DNA of 64,000 nt from an uncultured Mesorhizobium sp. (GCA_937958475.1 CALFXR010000196.1:62001-126000); one strand, 5' to 3'; shown: positions 8,864 to 17,093, numbered from the stretch's first letter. Made by a program: numbers and translations. The notes: generated by a model from the sequence alone, not told the origin.

Positions 8864-9679
8864 CTATCGCGTGCCGATGATCGATTCGAGCACCGGATAG
8901 CGCGACAGGGTCTGTGAAATCCGGCCGGCCGAGAGGCGCAGTTCCTGCAGGCGCCTGGCGACGAGCTCCTCGGCGGTCAGCACTCCGCTGTAGCCCGAGG
9001 AGTTGAGCGCGGCGATGGTGCGGCCCGAGGCGCCGCGGATCGGCACGGCCAGCGCAGTGATGCCGTAATCGAGCTGGTCGACGGTGGTCGCGTAGTTCTT
9101 CTCGCGAACCTCCTCGACCAGGGCGCGGATCTCGTTCTTGTCGACGACGGTCATGCGCGTGAGCTTCACCGGCTCCACCTCGCGCAGGTAGCGGTCGAAC
9201 TCGGCGTCGGGGAGGCCGGCGAGAAGCACGCGGCCGAGCGAGGTGGCGTGCGCCGGATAGCGGGCGCCGACGACCGCGGTCGGCCGGCGTGCGCGCTGCT
9301 CGGAATAGTGCGCGACGTAGAGCACGTCGTGACCCTCGAGCGTCGCCACCGAGGAGGCATCGCCGAAGGTGCCGACAAGGCGGCGCAGTTCCGGCTGAAG
9401 CACCTCGTCGACGCGCGCCGAGAAATAGAAGGCCGAGCCGAGGCTCATCACCTTGGGGCGCAGATGGAAGCGCTTGCTGGTCTGGCCGACATAGCCCATC
9501 GCCTGCAGGGTGAGCAGGCTGCGTCGCGCCGCCGCCGGACTGAGGCCGACCCGGCGGGCGACGTCGCTCAAGGTCATCTCGGGGTGCTGCGAATCGAAGC
9601 TCTCGAGGATGAGCAAACCCTTGGCCAGCGCCTCGACGAACTCGGCCGGGCGAGCACTCTCCAGATTGTCGTCGAGCAT
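8864..9679 (-). CDS. IclR-family transcriptional regulator (PcaR-like)
   Basis: A 271-residue IclR-type regulator with an N-terminal winged helix-turn-helix (about residues 14-75, with SDVARRVGLSPAAARRSLLTLQAMGYV as the reading helix region, quoted in two parts: SDVARRVGLSPAAARRSL and LTLQAMGYV) and a C-terminal effector domain (about 85-260). Family members of this type control aromatic catabolism in response to ring-cleavage intermediates. It sits 25 bases downstream of the intradiol dioxygenase gene and is probably co-transcribed with it. Two near-identical palindromes flank the gene's neighbourhood, so it likely controls both the dioxygenase/lyase divergent region and the amidohydrolase operon. 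Confidence 0.93.
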   Translation of the reverse strand: MLDDNLESARPAEFVEALAKGLLILESFDSQHPEMTLSDVARRVGLSPAAARRSLLTLQAMGYVGQTSKRFHLRPKVMSLGSAFYFSARVDEVLQPELRRLVGTFGDASSVATLEGHDVLYVAHYSEQRARRPTAVVGARYPAHATSLGRVLLAGLPDAEFDRYLREVEPVKLTRMTVVDKNEIRALVEEVREKNYATTVDQLDYGITALAVPIRGASGRTIAALNSSGYSGVLTAEELVARRLQELRLSAGRISQTLSRYPVLESIIGTR

Positions 9680-9704
9680 GAAGAATTCCCCAGGCGGCCG
9701 CCAA

Positions 9705-10562
9705 TCAACCTTCCGGCGCCAGCACGAAATCGAACCTTAGCATGGCGTCCGGTTTGCGCTCCAGCGGCGGATTGCCCGCCTTGTCGGCCTTGAAGGGCTC
9801 GACCTTGGCGAGGAGCGACCGGCGCACGCCGAAGACGGCGTCGTTGTCGACATATTCGGTGTTCTCGAAGAACACCTCGGTGGTGATGGCGCGCATGCCC
9901 CTGGCGCGGATCATGTAGTGGAGATGCGCCGGCCGCCAGGCGTGGCGCGTCCCGGCCCGCAGCAACTCGCCGACCGGCCCGTCATAGGGCACGGTATAGG
10001 GCTTCGGCAGGACCGTGGTGTAGTAGTAGCGGCCTTCCGCGTCCGTCTCGAAGATGCCGCGCAGATCGTACTTGTCCTGGCCTTCTTCCTGAATCGGATA
10101 GGTGCCCGAGCCGTCGGCCTGCCAGGTGTCGATGACGGCGCCGGGCAGCGGATGGCCGAGCGTGTCGCGCACGATGCCCCAGGCGAGGACCGAGACACCT
10201 TCGCGCGGGCCGGCGAGATCGGCGCCGAGCGCCTTGCGCGGCGAATTCTCCAGATAGAAAGGCCCGAGATTGCTGCCCTCGGTGGCGCCGCCGCGCGTGT
10301 TGATCATGTCGACAAGCGCCGACCAGCCGAGCACGTCGGAAAGCAGGATGAACTCGTGGCGCTCCGGCGTGGAGATCTGGCCGCAATCGTAGAGGAACAT
10401 CAACACGCGCATCCACTCCTCATGGGTCAGGTTGGTCTCGCGCGTGTAGTCGTGGAGATGGTCGATCAGCGTCTCCAGCAGGAACTTGAACCGCGATCCT
10501 TCCTCCGTGTCGAAGCTCTTCTTAACCGCCTCGGTGATCGTGAACTGGTTGATGTCGCGCAT
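9705..10562 (-). CDS. Intradiol ring-cleavage dioxygenase (catechol/hydroxyquinol 1,2-dioxygenase family)
   Basis: A 285-residue non-haem Fe(III) dioxygenase that opens a catechol-type ring between the two hydroxylated carbons. The helical N-terminal dimerisation domain (residues 1-95) is followed by the beta-sandwich catalytic domain. Expected iron ligands are present: Y155, Y189 (in KPYTVPYDGP), H213 and H215 (in RPAHLH); spacing is close to hydroxyquinol 1,2-dioxygenases. The start has GGGAGGAAG just upstream. It is divergent from the citryl-CoA-lyase-like gene and precedes iclR on the same strand. A muconate cycloisomerase or maleylacetate reductase, expected for classical catechol or hydroxyquinol routes, is missing here, so the product may be processed by the neighbouring CoA enzymes. 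Confidence 0.92.
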   Translation of the reverse strand: MRDINQFTITEAVKKSFDTEEGSRFKFLLETLIDHLHDYTRETNLTHEEWMRVLMFLYDCGQISTPERHEFILLSDVLGWSALVDMINTRGGATEGSNLGPFYLENSPRKALGADLAGPREGVSVLAWGIVRDTLGHPLPGAVIDTWQADGSGTYPIQEEGQDKYDLRGIFETDAEGRYYYTTVLPKPYTVPYDGPVGELLRAGTRHAWRPAHLHYMIRARGMRAITTEVFFENTEYVDNDAVFGVRRSLLAKVEPFKADKAGNPPLERKPDAMLRFDFVLAPEG

Positions 10563-10633
10563 GCGCTTCCTCCCTGCGGCCGCCGCGTTCGCCGGACTTG
10601 CCGTCCGCTGCCATGCGATCATGCCTTGACTCA

Positions 10634-10662
10634 AAGGTAAATGCAGCCATAATTTGCGACAA
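10634..10662 (-). promoter_or_regulatory. Promoter for the dioxygenase-iclR unit
   Basis: On the minus strand TTGTCG (10662-10657) is followed after 17 bases by TACCTT (10639-10634). The operator palindrome begins 9 bases upstream of this -35, a position compatible with activation as well as repression. Confidence 0.45.
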
Positions 10663-10670
10663 GAGAAAAA

Positions 10671-10689
10671 ATATTCGTTGTGCGAAAAT
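10671..10689. promoter_or_regulatory. Operator palindrome 2, probable IclR-family site
   Basis: ATATTCGTTGTGCGAAAAT matches the palindrome at 8700-8718 in 17 of 19 bases; 6 of 8 arm positions pair. It lies between the divergent dioxygenase (start 10562) and citryl-CoA-lyase-like gene (start 10704), so it can influence both directions. Confidence 0.75.
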
Positions 10690-10703
10690 TTTCAGGGAAG
10701 AGC

Positions 10704-11507
10704 ATGCGAATCGGCAAACAGGACGGCGCGTTCACGGCCATCGCGACATCCGACGCCCACTCGATCACGATCCGGGGCCACGATCTGTGCGGCGAGCTGA
10801 TCGGCAAGACCGATTTCACCGACTATTTCTGGCTGCTCGTGATCGGCGAAAAACCGACCGCCCTGCAGCGTGCCGTGACAAATGCCTGCCTCGTGGCGAT
10901 CGCCGAACACGGGCTGGTGCCCAGCGTCCAGGCAGCGCGCATGACGCTCGCCGCCGCACCCGAGGCCTGGCAGGGCGCGATGTCGGCCGGCCTGCTCGGC
11001 ATGGGGACGGTGGTCGCAGGCAGTTCCGAAACGGCGGGCCGGTTCATCGTCGAGATACTCGAAGCCAGCCGCGCGCCGGGCGCCGACCTCGAAGGCGCGG
11101 CGAGGGCGAGCCTCGCCGAGATCAAGGCCAAGCGCGGCAAGGTGCCCGGCCTCGGGCATCCCCAGCACAGCGAAGGCGACCCGCGCGCAAACGTGCTGCT
11201 TGCCTTCGCCGACGAGAACGGCGTGTCGGGCGACGCGGTCGCCTGCCTGCGCATGCTGGGGCGCATCGCGCCGGAGGTGATGCAGCGCCCGCTGCCGATC
11301 AACGTCTCGGGCGCCATCCCGGCGCTGATGCTCGACGCCGGCTGGCCGATCGAGGCGATGAAGGGCATTCCGCTGCTCGCCCGCGCCGCGGGGCTCGTCG
11401 CCCATCTCTACGAGGAATCGCAGCGCTCGATCGGCTTCATCCTGTCGCACAAGGCCGACCTCGCCATCGCCTATGACGGCCCGGCCGCCCCGGGCAAGGC
11501 GGGGTGA
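10704..11507 (+). CDS. Citryl-CoA lyase-like protein (citrate synthase superfamily) with altered active site
   Basis: A 267-residue short citrate-synthase-fold protein of the citryl-CoA lyase type, which normally splits or forms C-C bonds on CoA thioesters. Family blocks are recognisable: AEHGLVPSVQAARMT (about 71-85), VPGLGHPQHSEGDPR (about 144-158) and LPINVSGAIPALMLDAG (about 197-213). Two normally catalytic spots look changed: the family's HHGGA block reads VAGSS here, and the usual aspartate in INVDGA is serine (INVSGA). The ATG has AGGGAAG upstream and sits only 15 bases after the operator palindrome. The CaiB CoA-transferase follows after 4 bases. The context suggests cleavage of a CoA-activated ring-fission product; the chemistry is uncertain. 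Confidence 0.8.
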   Translation: MRIGKQDGAFTAIATSDAHSITIRGHDLCGELIGKTDFTDYFWLLVIGEKPTALQRAVTNACLVAIAEHGLVPSVQAARMTLAAAPEAWQGAMSAGLLGMGTVVAGSSETAGRFIVEILEASRAPGADLEGAARASLAEIKAKRGKVPGLGHPQHSEGDPRANVLLAFADENGVSGDAVACLRMLGRIAPEVMQRPLPINVSGAIPALMLDAGWPIEAMKGIPLLARAAGLVAHLYEESQRSIGFILSHKADLAIAYDGPAAPGKAG

Positions 11508-11511
11508 CGCC

Positions 11512-12657
11512 ATGACCAAGATCCTGAAAGACTTTCGCGTCGTCGAGATGGGCACCTACATCACCGGGCCGGCGGCGGGCATGCATCTCGCCGATCTCGG
11601 CGCCGACGTGATCAAGGTGGAGAAGCCGGAGACCGGCGATCCGTTCCGCGCCTTCAAGGGCGGTCTCTATTCGCCGCATTTCCAGACCTACAACCGCAAC
11701 AAGCGCTCGATCGCGCTGGACACGGCGAAGCCCGCCGACCGGGCCGTCTTCCACGACCTGATCCGCGGCGCCGACGTGTTCATCCAGAACTTCCGCCCGG
11801 GCGTGGCGGAGAAGCTGGGCGCCGGGGCGGACGAACTCGGCCGCATCAATGGCGGGCTCGTCTACTGCGCCATCACCGGCTTCGGCCAGAGCGGCCCGTC
11901 GCGCGACCGCCCCGCCTACGACACGGTGGCGCAGGCGGCGAGCGCCTATCTGCGCCTGCTGACGCCGCCGGCCAATCCGCGCGTCATCGGCCCGGCGATC
12001 GCCGACGCGGTGACCGGGCACTACGCCGCGCTGGGCGTCGTCGCGGCCCTGCTGGAGCGGACGAAGACGGGGAAGGGCCGCCGGCTCGACATCTCGATGC
12101 TCGAGGCGATGTGCCACTTCAACCTCGACAGCTTCACCCACTACTTCTCCGCCGGCGAAGTCATGGGGCCGCTCAGCCGGCCGATGGTGTCGCAGTCCTA
12201 CACCTTCGCCTGCTCGGACGGGAAATGGATCGCCATCCACCTGTCGTCGCCGCCGAAGTTCTGGGAGGGGCTGGTCGCCGCCGTCGACATGCCCGGTCTC
12301 CTCGCCGATCCGCGTTTCGCCGAACGGCCGGCGCGGATCCAGAACCAGCAGGCGCTGATCGACATCCTCACGCCGGTCTTCGCCACCAAGGCCCGCGAGG
12401 CCTGGTGCGCGACGCTGCTGGAGAACGAGGTGCCGCATTCGCCGGCCTACGATTCCGACGAGGCGCTGGAAGATCCGCAGGCCCGTCACCTGCACATCGC
12501 GGTCGAGGCGGAGCACCCGCAGATGGGGCCGTTCAGAACGGTCCGGCCGCCCTACAGCTTCGACGGCGAGGCCGATCTCTGCGTGCTGCCGCCGCCGACG
12601 CTGGACGAACACGGCGCCGAGATCCGCGCAGAGATCGAGCGGCGAAAGGCCGGATGA
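11512..12657 (+). CDS. CaiB/BaiF (class III) CoA-transferase
   Basis: A 381-residue class III CoA-transferase, moving CoA from a donor such as succinyl-CoA or formyl-CoA to a carboxylic acid. N-terminal blocks are typical: VVEMGTYITGPAAGMHLADLG quoted as VVEMGTYITGPAAG and MHLADLG, then VIKVEKPETGDPFR, NRNKRSIALD, and the DVFIQNFRPG block. The aspartate in the AYDTVAQAASAY region is the expected catalytic nucleophile. Four bases separate it from the preceding lyase-like gene and the next gene follows closely, so it is in the middle of an operon. Likely role: CoA activation of an acid from ring cleavage, feeding the lyase-like partner. The acid is unknown. Confidence 0.9.
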   Translation: MTKILKDFRVVEMGTYITGPAAGMHLADLGADVIKVEKPETGDPFRAFKGGLYSPHFQTYNRNKRSIALDTAKPADRAVFHDLIRGADVFIQNFRPGVAEKLGAGADELGRINGGLVYCAITGFGQSGPSRDRPAYDTVAQAASAYLRLLTPPANPRVIGPAIADAVTGHYAALGVVAALLERTKTGKGRRLDISMLEAMCHFNLDSFTHYFSAGEVMGPLSRPMVSQSYTFACSDGKWIAIHLSSPPKFWEGLVAAVDMPGLLADPRFAERPARIQNQQALIDILTPVFATKAREAWCATLLENEVPHSPAYDSDEALEDPQARHLHIAVEAEHPQMGPFRTVRPPYSFDGEADLCVLPPPTLDEHGAEIRAEIERRKAG

Positions 12658-12677
12658 ACGACACGAGGGAGGGGCAG

Positions 12678-13061
12678 ATGGGGATACCGGTCGAAGACGT
12701 GATGAAGGCGAGCAGCCGCATGCTGCAGAAGCAGCTCTACGCCATCTTCACGGTGCCGACCGGCGGCATCGGCCCGATCCTGGAGCGCATGGAGGAGCAT
12801 CTGGCGTTCCAGGTCTCGATGGAGCGCGACGGCATCCTCTATGCCGCCGGTCCGATGTGGAGCGACGACGAGCGCATGTGGACGGGAGACGGGCTGGTCG
12901 TGGTGCGCGCCGGTTCGCGGGAGGAGGCGGTGTCGATCGCCGAGCGCGATCCGATGCACGCCAGCGGCGCACGGAAATTCACGGTGAGACCGTGGATGAT
13001 CAACGAGGGGACGGTGACGATCCGGCTCGACAGTTCGAGCCAGACCTTCTCGATCCTCTAG
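12678..13061 (+). CDS. YCII-related small enzyme-like protein
   Basis: A 127-residue protein with a YCII-type alpha/beta ferredoxin-like domain (about residues 15-100): LYAIFTVPTGG, then EHLAFQVSMERDGILYAAGP, and a later VVVRAGSREEAVSIAERDP block. YCII proteins are related to muconolactone isomerase-type folds and often sit in degradation clusters as isomerases or dehalogenase-like enzymes; which applies here cannot be said. I chose the ATG at 12678 because GAGGGAGGGG precedes it; an upstream ATG at 12654 would overlap the CoA-transferase stop (ATGA). The operon continues into the TRAP transporter. Confidence 0.75.
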   Translation: MGIPVEDVMKASSRMLQKQLYAIFTVPTGGIGPILERMEEHLAFQVSMERDGILYAAGPMWSDDERMWTGDGLVVVRAGSREEAVSIAERDPMHASGARKFTVRPWMINEGTVTIRLDSSSQTFSIL

Positions 13062-13087
13062 AAAAGAACCTGAAGGGAGGAACTGAG

Positions 13088-14167
13088 ATGAAGAAGCTTA
13101 TCGGAATGCTCCTTGCCGGAGCGCTTGCGTTTCCGACCGCCGCACTGGCGGCGGAAGAGATCGAACTGACCGTGGCGTCGAGCCATCCGCTGGCGATTCC
13201 GTGGGTCGGCATGATCAAGACGCAGTTCATGGCCGAAACCGACCGGCTGCTCGCCGAGAAGGGCAACTACACGATCAAGTGGAACGAGGCCTTCGGCGGT
13301 TCGCTGTACAAGGCCAACGCGACGCTGACCTCGGTCCAGGAAGGCGTCACCGACATCGGCTGGGTGTTCTCGTTCCTCGAAGGCGCGAAACTGCCGCTCA
13401 GCCAGGCGTCGACCTACGCGCCGTTCTCGACCGCCAATCCGCCCGTCCAGCTCAAGGTGATGTGGGACCTCCTCGAGAACAACGAGGCGTTCAAGAACGA
13501 GTGGGAGCAGTACGGCATCAAGGTGCTCGGCCTGACCGGCACCGACGATTACGACATCTACACCAAGAAGCCGATCGCCGGCCTCGCCGACCTGAACGGC
13601 ATGAAGCTGTCGGCGCCGGGCGTGCTCGGGCAGTGGCTGCGCGGCACCGGGGCGAATGCCGTCGACGGCTCCCTGCCGACCTTCTACACCGACATCCAGA
13701 CCGGCGTCTCCGACGGCGTGCTGTCGCTGGCGCTCGGCGTCCTGCCGGCCAAGCTCTACGAGGTCGCGCCCTACATCACCCGCGTGCGCATCGGCACGGC
13801 GTTCTCCGGCGCGGTCGCCATCAACAAGGACAGCTGGGACGGCCTGCCGGAAGAGGTGCAGCAGGCGATGGTCGCCGCCGGCAAGGTCTATACCGACGCC
13901 CATGCCAAGGATCTGCTCGAGCGCCACGAGGCGGCCTTCGCCAAGATGGTCGAGCTCGGCAAGGGCCAGAACCCGCCGGTGACGATCGCCGAGCTTCCCG
14001 ACGGCGACCGGCAGAAATGGGTCGACGGCCTGCCCGACATCGCCGGCGAGTGGGCGGCCGCGGCCGAAGCCAAGGGCCTGCCCGGCAAGGCCTTCTTGAA
14101 GGCCTACATGGACGGCCTTCGTGCCGCCGGCGAGAAGCCCGCACGCGACTGGGACAAGGGCATGTAG
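13088..14167 (+). CDS. TRAP transporter solute-binding protein (DctP family)
   Basis: A 359-residue periplasmic binding protein of a tripartite ATP-independent transporter. A Sec signal peptide occupies residues 1-21 (MKKLIGMLLAGALAFPTAALA), after which the mature protein starts AEEIELTVASSHP. The family pattern is present (WNEAFGGSLYK; DIGWVFSFLEGAKLP; DLNGMKLSAPG). GGGAGGAA precedes the ATG. It is the first of a dctPQM set embedded in the ring-cleavage operon, so its ligand is probably the pathway substrate or a related carboxylate, an inference from position. Confidence 0.93.
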   Translation: MKKLIGMLLAGALAFPTAALAAEEIELTVASSHPLAIPWVGMIKTQFMAETDRLLAEKGNYTIKWNEAFGGSLYKANATLTSVQEGVTDIGWVFSFLEGAKLPLSQASTYAPFSTANPPVQLKVMWDLLENNEAFKNEWEQYGIKVLGLTGTDDYDIYTKKPIAGLADLNGMKLSAPGVLGQWLRGTGANAVDGSLPTFYTDIQTGVSDGVLSLALGVLPAKLYEVAPYITRVRIGTAFSGAVAINKDSWDGLPEEVQQAMVAAGKVYTDAHAKDLLERHEAAFAKMVELGKGQNPPVTIAELPDGDRQKWVDGLPDIAGEWAAAAEAKGLPGKAFLKAYMDGLRAAGEKPARDWDKGM

Positions 14168-14190
14168 GGGCGGGGGCCAAGGGGGCGGCC

Positions 14191-14760
14191 ATGCATTCCG
14201 AGGTCAAGGACGCCGGTTCGGCAGCGATGCCGACCGGCGCGGCGGGACGGATGCGCTTCTGGAACAGGGGCGTCGACGGCCTCGCCGCGCTGGGCACCGT
14301 GATGATCGTCATGCTCATGACGATCATCGTCGCCGACGTGCTGGCCCGCAACCTGATGGGCGCCTCGCTGCCGCTGATCGCCGAACTCGGGGCGCTGACC
14401 GTCGTCCTGATCGTCTTCCTCCAGCTCGGCACGGCGGTGCGCAACGACCGGCTGGCGAGGACGGAGTTCGTGCTCGACGCGCTCGCGGCCGGACGGCCGC
14501 GGGCCGCGGAAATCGTGCGCGCCGTCTGGGACCTGTGCGGCGCGGCGATCTGCGCGGGGATCGCCTATGCGAGCTGGGGCATCCTCAGGCGCGACTTCGA
14601 CCATGGCGAGTTCATCGGCGTGACCGGCGTCCTGACCATGCCGACCTCGCCGTTCCGGCTGCTGATCTTCATCGGCGCCGTGGTCGCGGCGGTCCAGTTC
14701 GCGATCGTGGCCGCGCGGCGCGTCCGGTCCGTCCGGCGGAAGGGAGAGGCGGCGCGATGA
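14191..14760 (+). CDS. TRAP transporter small permease (DctQ family)
   Basis: A 189-residue membrane protein with about four helices (near residues 32-55, 62-84, 108-130, 152-174), the DctQ layout. ADVLARNLMGASLPLIAEL is the usual conserved loop after helix one. It follows the binding protein by 23 bases and overlaps the large permease gene by ATGA. It forms the membrane complex with DctM. Confidence 0.9.
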   Translation: MHSEVKDAGSAAMPTGAAGRMRFWNRGVDGLAALGTVMIVMLMTIIVADVLARNLMGASLPLIAELGALTVVLIVFLQLGTAVRNDRLARTEFVLDALAAGRPRAAEIVRAVWDLCGAAICAGIAYASWGILRRDFDHGEFIGVTGVLTMPTSPFRLLIFIGAVVAAVQFAIVAARRVRSVRRKGEAAR

Positions 14761-16070
14761 CCGGCATCGAGATCGGCGTGGCGGCCATCGCCGTCCTGCT
14801 CCTGCTGATCCTGCTCGGCATGCCGATCGGCGTCGCGCTGATGGTCGCCTCCTTCGGCGGCGTCGCCCTGATCCGCAACGAGACGGTGGCGCTGCGCATG
14901 CTCGGCTCCGTGGCCAACGACAGCCTGGAGGAATATCTCTTCGCCATCGTGCCCCTCTTCGTCCTGATGGGTCTGCTGGTGACGATATCGGGCGTCGGCA
15001 AGGACACGTTCGACGTGTTCGAGCGGGCACTGAGGCGGGTGAAGGCCGGTCTCGGCATCGCCACCGTGTTCGCCAACGCGGTGTTCGCCTCGATCACCGG
15101 CATCTCGGTGGCGTCGGCGTCGGTGTTCTCGCGCATCGCCGTGCCGGAAATGATCCGCCACGGCTATACGCGCACATTCGCCACCGGCGTCGTCGCGGGA
15201 AGCTCGGTGCTCGGCATGCTGATCCCGCCGTCGCTGCTGATGGTCGTCTATGCCGTGCTCGCCGAGGAATCGGTCGGCCGCATGTTCCTGTCCGGCATCG
15301 GCCCGGGGCTGCTTCTTTCGGCGCTGTTCGCCCTGACGATCCTGATCCAGGCGTGGTGGCGCCCGGCCTCCGTCTTCGAACGGCAGTCGACGGCCGACGA
15401 GGCGCCGGCGCTCGGCGTCCTCGATTTCGTGCGCAAGGGCGCCCCGATCGTGCTGCTCGTCACGCTGGTGCTCGGCGGGCTCTACGGCGGCTTCCTCAAC
15501 CCGACCGAGGCCGGCGCCGTCGGCGCCCTCGGCGCGCTCGGCATCGCCCTGCAGAGGCGGTCGCTGACGCGATCGAAGTTCTGGACGCTGCTCGTCGAGA
15601 CCGGCCAGATCACCGTCTCGGTGCTGTTCCTCATCGTCGCCGCGACCTTCTTCAGCCGCATGCTCGCCATGTCCGGGCTGCCGACCGCGCTGGCCCAGTT
15701 CCTGATCGACGAATCGATCGGCGCCTACGGCTTCCTGATCGTCTTCCTCGTGCTGGTCATCGTGATGGGATGCTTCATCGATTCCATCTCGATCATGCTG
15801 ATCCTGCTGCCGATCGCGCTTCCGGTCGCGGAGGCCGCGGGCTTCGACCTGATCTGGTTCGGCGTGATGACGGTGGTGGCGGTGGAAATAGGCTTGCTGA
15901 CGCCACCCTTCGGCCTATCTGTCTACACCATCAAGTCGTCGATCAACGACCGCTCGATCAAGGTCGGCGACATCTTCCGGGGCACGATGCCGTTCGTCGG
16001 TGCGATGATCGTGTGCCTCGTCATCCTGACGATCTTCCCGCAGATCGCCACACTGCTCGCGAGACTCTGA
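14757..16070 (+). CDS. TRAP transporter large permease (DctM family)
   Basis: A 437-residue, very hydrophobic protein with about 12-13 membrane helices, the ion-coupled permease of the TRAP system. Characteristic pieces include LLGMPIGVALMVAS, the GSSVLGMLIPPSLLMVVY segment and the LLTPPFGLSVYTIKS block near the C terminus. The start overlaps dctQ by four bases (ATGA). It is followed after 2 bases by the FMN reductase gene, so all belong to one transcript that begins at the citryl-CoA-lyase-like gene. Confidence 0.93.
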   Translation: MTGIEIGVAAIAVLLLLILLGMPIGVALMVASFGGVALIRNETVALRMLGSVANDSLEEYLFAIVPLFVLMGLLVTISGVGKDTFDVFERALRRVKAGLGIATVFANAVFASITGISVASASVFSRIAVPEMIRHGYTRTFATGVVAGSSVLGMLIPPSLLMVVYAVLAEESVGRMFLSGIGPGLLLSALFALTILIQAWWRPASVFERQSTADEAPALGVLDFVRKGAPIVLLVTLVLGGLYGGFLNPTEAGAVGALGALGIALQRRSLTRSKFWTLLVETGQITVSVLFLIVAATFFSRMLAMSGLPTALAQFLIDESIGAYGFLIVFLVLVIVMGCFIDSISIMLILLPIALPVAEAAGFDLIWFGVMTVVAVEIGLLTPPFGLSVYTIKSSINDRSIKVGDIFRGTMPFVGAMIVCLVILTIFPQIATLLARL

Positions 16071-16072
16071 AC

Positions 16073-16600
16073 ATGCCGCATATCCTGTGCCTTTCCGGAA
16101 GCCTCCGTGCCGCCTCGTCGTCGAAGGCGGTCGTCGAGACGATCCGCCTGAAGCTCTCGGCGGAGGCCGGGTTCTCGACCTTCGACATCGGCTCGCTGCC
16201 GCACTACAACGCCGACCTCGATCCGTTGCCGGAGACCGTCGTGGCGCTGAAGACGGCGATCGCCGAGGCCGACGGCCTGATCATCGTCACGCCGGAATAC
16301 AACTATTCGGTGCCCGGCGTGCTGAAGAACGCCATCGACTGGGCGTCGCGCCCCGGCTACGCCTCGGTGATGAAGGGCAAGCCGGTGTTCATCGCCTCGG
16401 TTTCCGGCGGGGCGCTCGGCGGCGTCAGGGCCCAGGCGCACATGAAGAACGTGCTCGGCGCCGTGCTGGCGCAGACCTTCGTCTGGCAGGAGGTGGCGAT
16501 CACCCACGCCAACGCCAAGGTCAAGGACGGCCTGCTCGTCGACGAGGCGACGGAAACCTTCCTGTTCGAAGCGCTGCGCGCCTACTTCGCCGGACTCTGA
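16073..16600 (+). CDS. NAD(P)H-dependent FMN reductase (flavodoxin-like)
   Basis: A 175-residue flavodoxin-fold reductase. FMN-binding features are visible: GSLRAASSSKAVVE at 9-22 and the TPEYNYSVPGVLKNAIDW stretch around 72-89, followed by an ISG/VSGG loop. Members reduce FMN, quinones, chromate or azo compounds with NAD(P)H. Its place as the last gene of the catabolic operon, 2 bases after dctM, suggests supplying reduced flavin or reducing a quinone formed from a catechol. No partner flavin monooxygenase is seen in the operon. Confidence 0.88.
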   Translation: MPHILCLSGSLRAASSSKAVVETIRLKLSAEAGFSTFDIGSLPHYNADLDPLPETVVALKTAIAEADGLIIVTPEYNYSVPGVLKNAIDWASRPGYASVMKGKPVFIASVSGGALGGVRAQAHMKNVLGAVLAQTFVWQEVAITHANAKVKDGLLVDEATETFLFEALRAYFAGL

Positions 16601-16601
16601 C

Positions 16602-16638
16602 GCAACGCCGGTCCCTGTCGCCGGGCGTCCGGCGTTGC
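16602..16638. terminator. Stem-loop between convergent operons
   Basis: GCAACGCCGG (16602-16611) and CCGGCGTTGC (16629-16638) are perfect 10-base arms with a 17-base loop, between the FMN reductase stop and the convergent modE-like gene. There is no clear T-run, so termination strength is uncertain. Confidence 0.5.
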
Positions 16639-16672
16639 CTCCCGATTTACACAACGGGACATCGGCGAGCGA

Positions 16673-17014
16673 CTACGCCGCTTCGATCTCCGCCTGCAGG
16701 GCGTCCAGATGCTGTTCCGCGGCAGCGGCAGCGGCGCGTTCGATCGCCCTGTAGCGCGCGACCAGGGCCAGGCCGAGCGGCGTGAGGCGGGCGCCGCCGC
16801 CGCGCTGACCGCCGGTCTGCATCTCGGCGACCGGTTTGCCGAACACGCCGCGCATCTCCTCGACGAGGTCCCAGGCGTGCTTGTAGGACATCTTCATCTG
16901 ACGCGCGCCGGCCGAGATGGAGCCATAGGCGGCGATGTGCTCGAGCAGTTCGATCTTGCCCGGACCGATGCGGCCCTGGGGATCGAGATCGATGCGCAGG
17001 CTCAGTGAAGGCAT
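16673..17014 (-). CDS. modE: ModE-like molybdate regulator, DNA-binding domain only
   Basis: A 113-residue LysR/ModE-type winged-helix protein: IGPGKIELLEHIAAYGSISAG, given as IGPGKIELLEHIAAYG and SISAGARQMKMSYKHAWDLV, is the classic ModE helix-turn-helix, followed by the GGxRGGGARLTPLG wing. It lacks the two MOP/TOBE molybdate-binding modules that make classical ModE about 260 residues, so it is a single-domain form. It lies 79 bases downstream of modC on the same strand. An imperfect molybdate-box-like palindrome overlaps its own upstream region, suggesting autoregulation. How it senses molybdate is open. Confidence 0.85.
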   Translation of the reverse strand: MPSLSLRIDLDPQGRIGPGKIELLEHIAAYGSISAGARQMKMSYKHAWDLVEEMRGVFGKPVAEMQTGGQRGGGARLTPLGLALVARYRAIERAAAAAAEQHLDALQAEIEAA

Positions 17015-17030
17015 CGTCTCTTCCTCGCTT

Positions 17031-17054
17031 CGTTATCACTTCGAGGTTATAGCG
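17031..17054. promoter_or_regulatory. Imperfect molybdate-box-like palindrome
   Basis: CGTTATCAC (17031-17039) and GTTATAGCG (17046-17054) pair at 7 of 9 positions across a 6-base spacer, 17 bases upstream of the modE-like start. The size and CGxTAT ends match ModE boxes in layout. Confidence 0.5.
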
Positions 17055-17093
17055 CACGCATCGGCGCCGCAATCGCCGAAACCGCCCGGCGCG

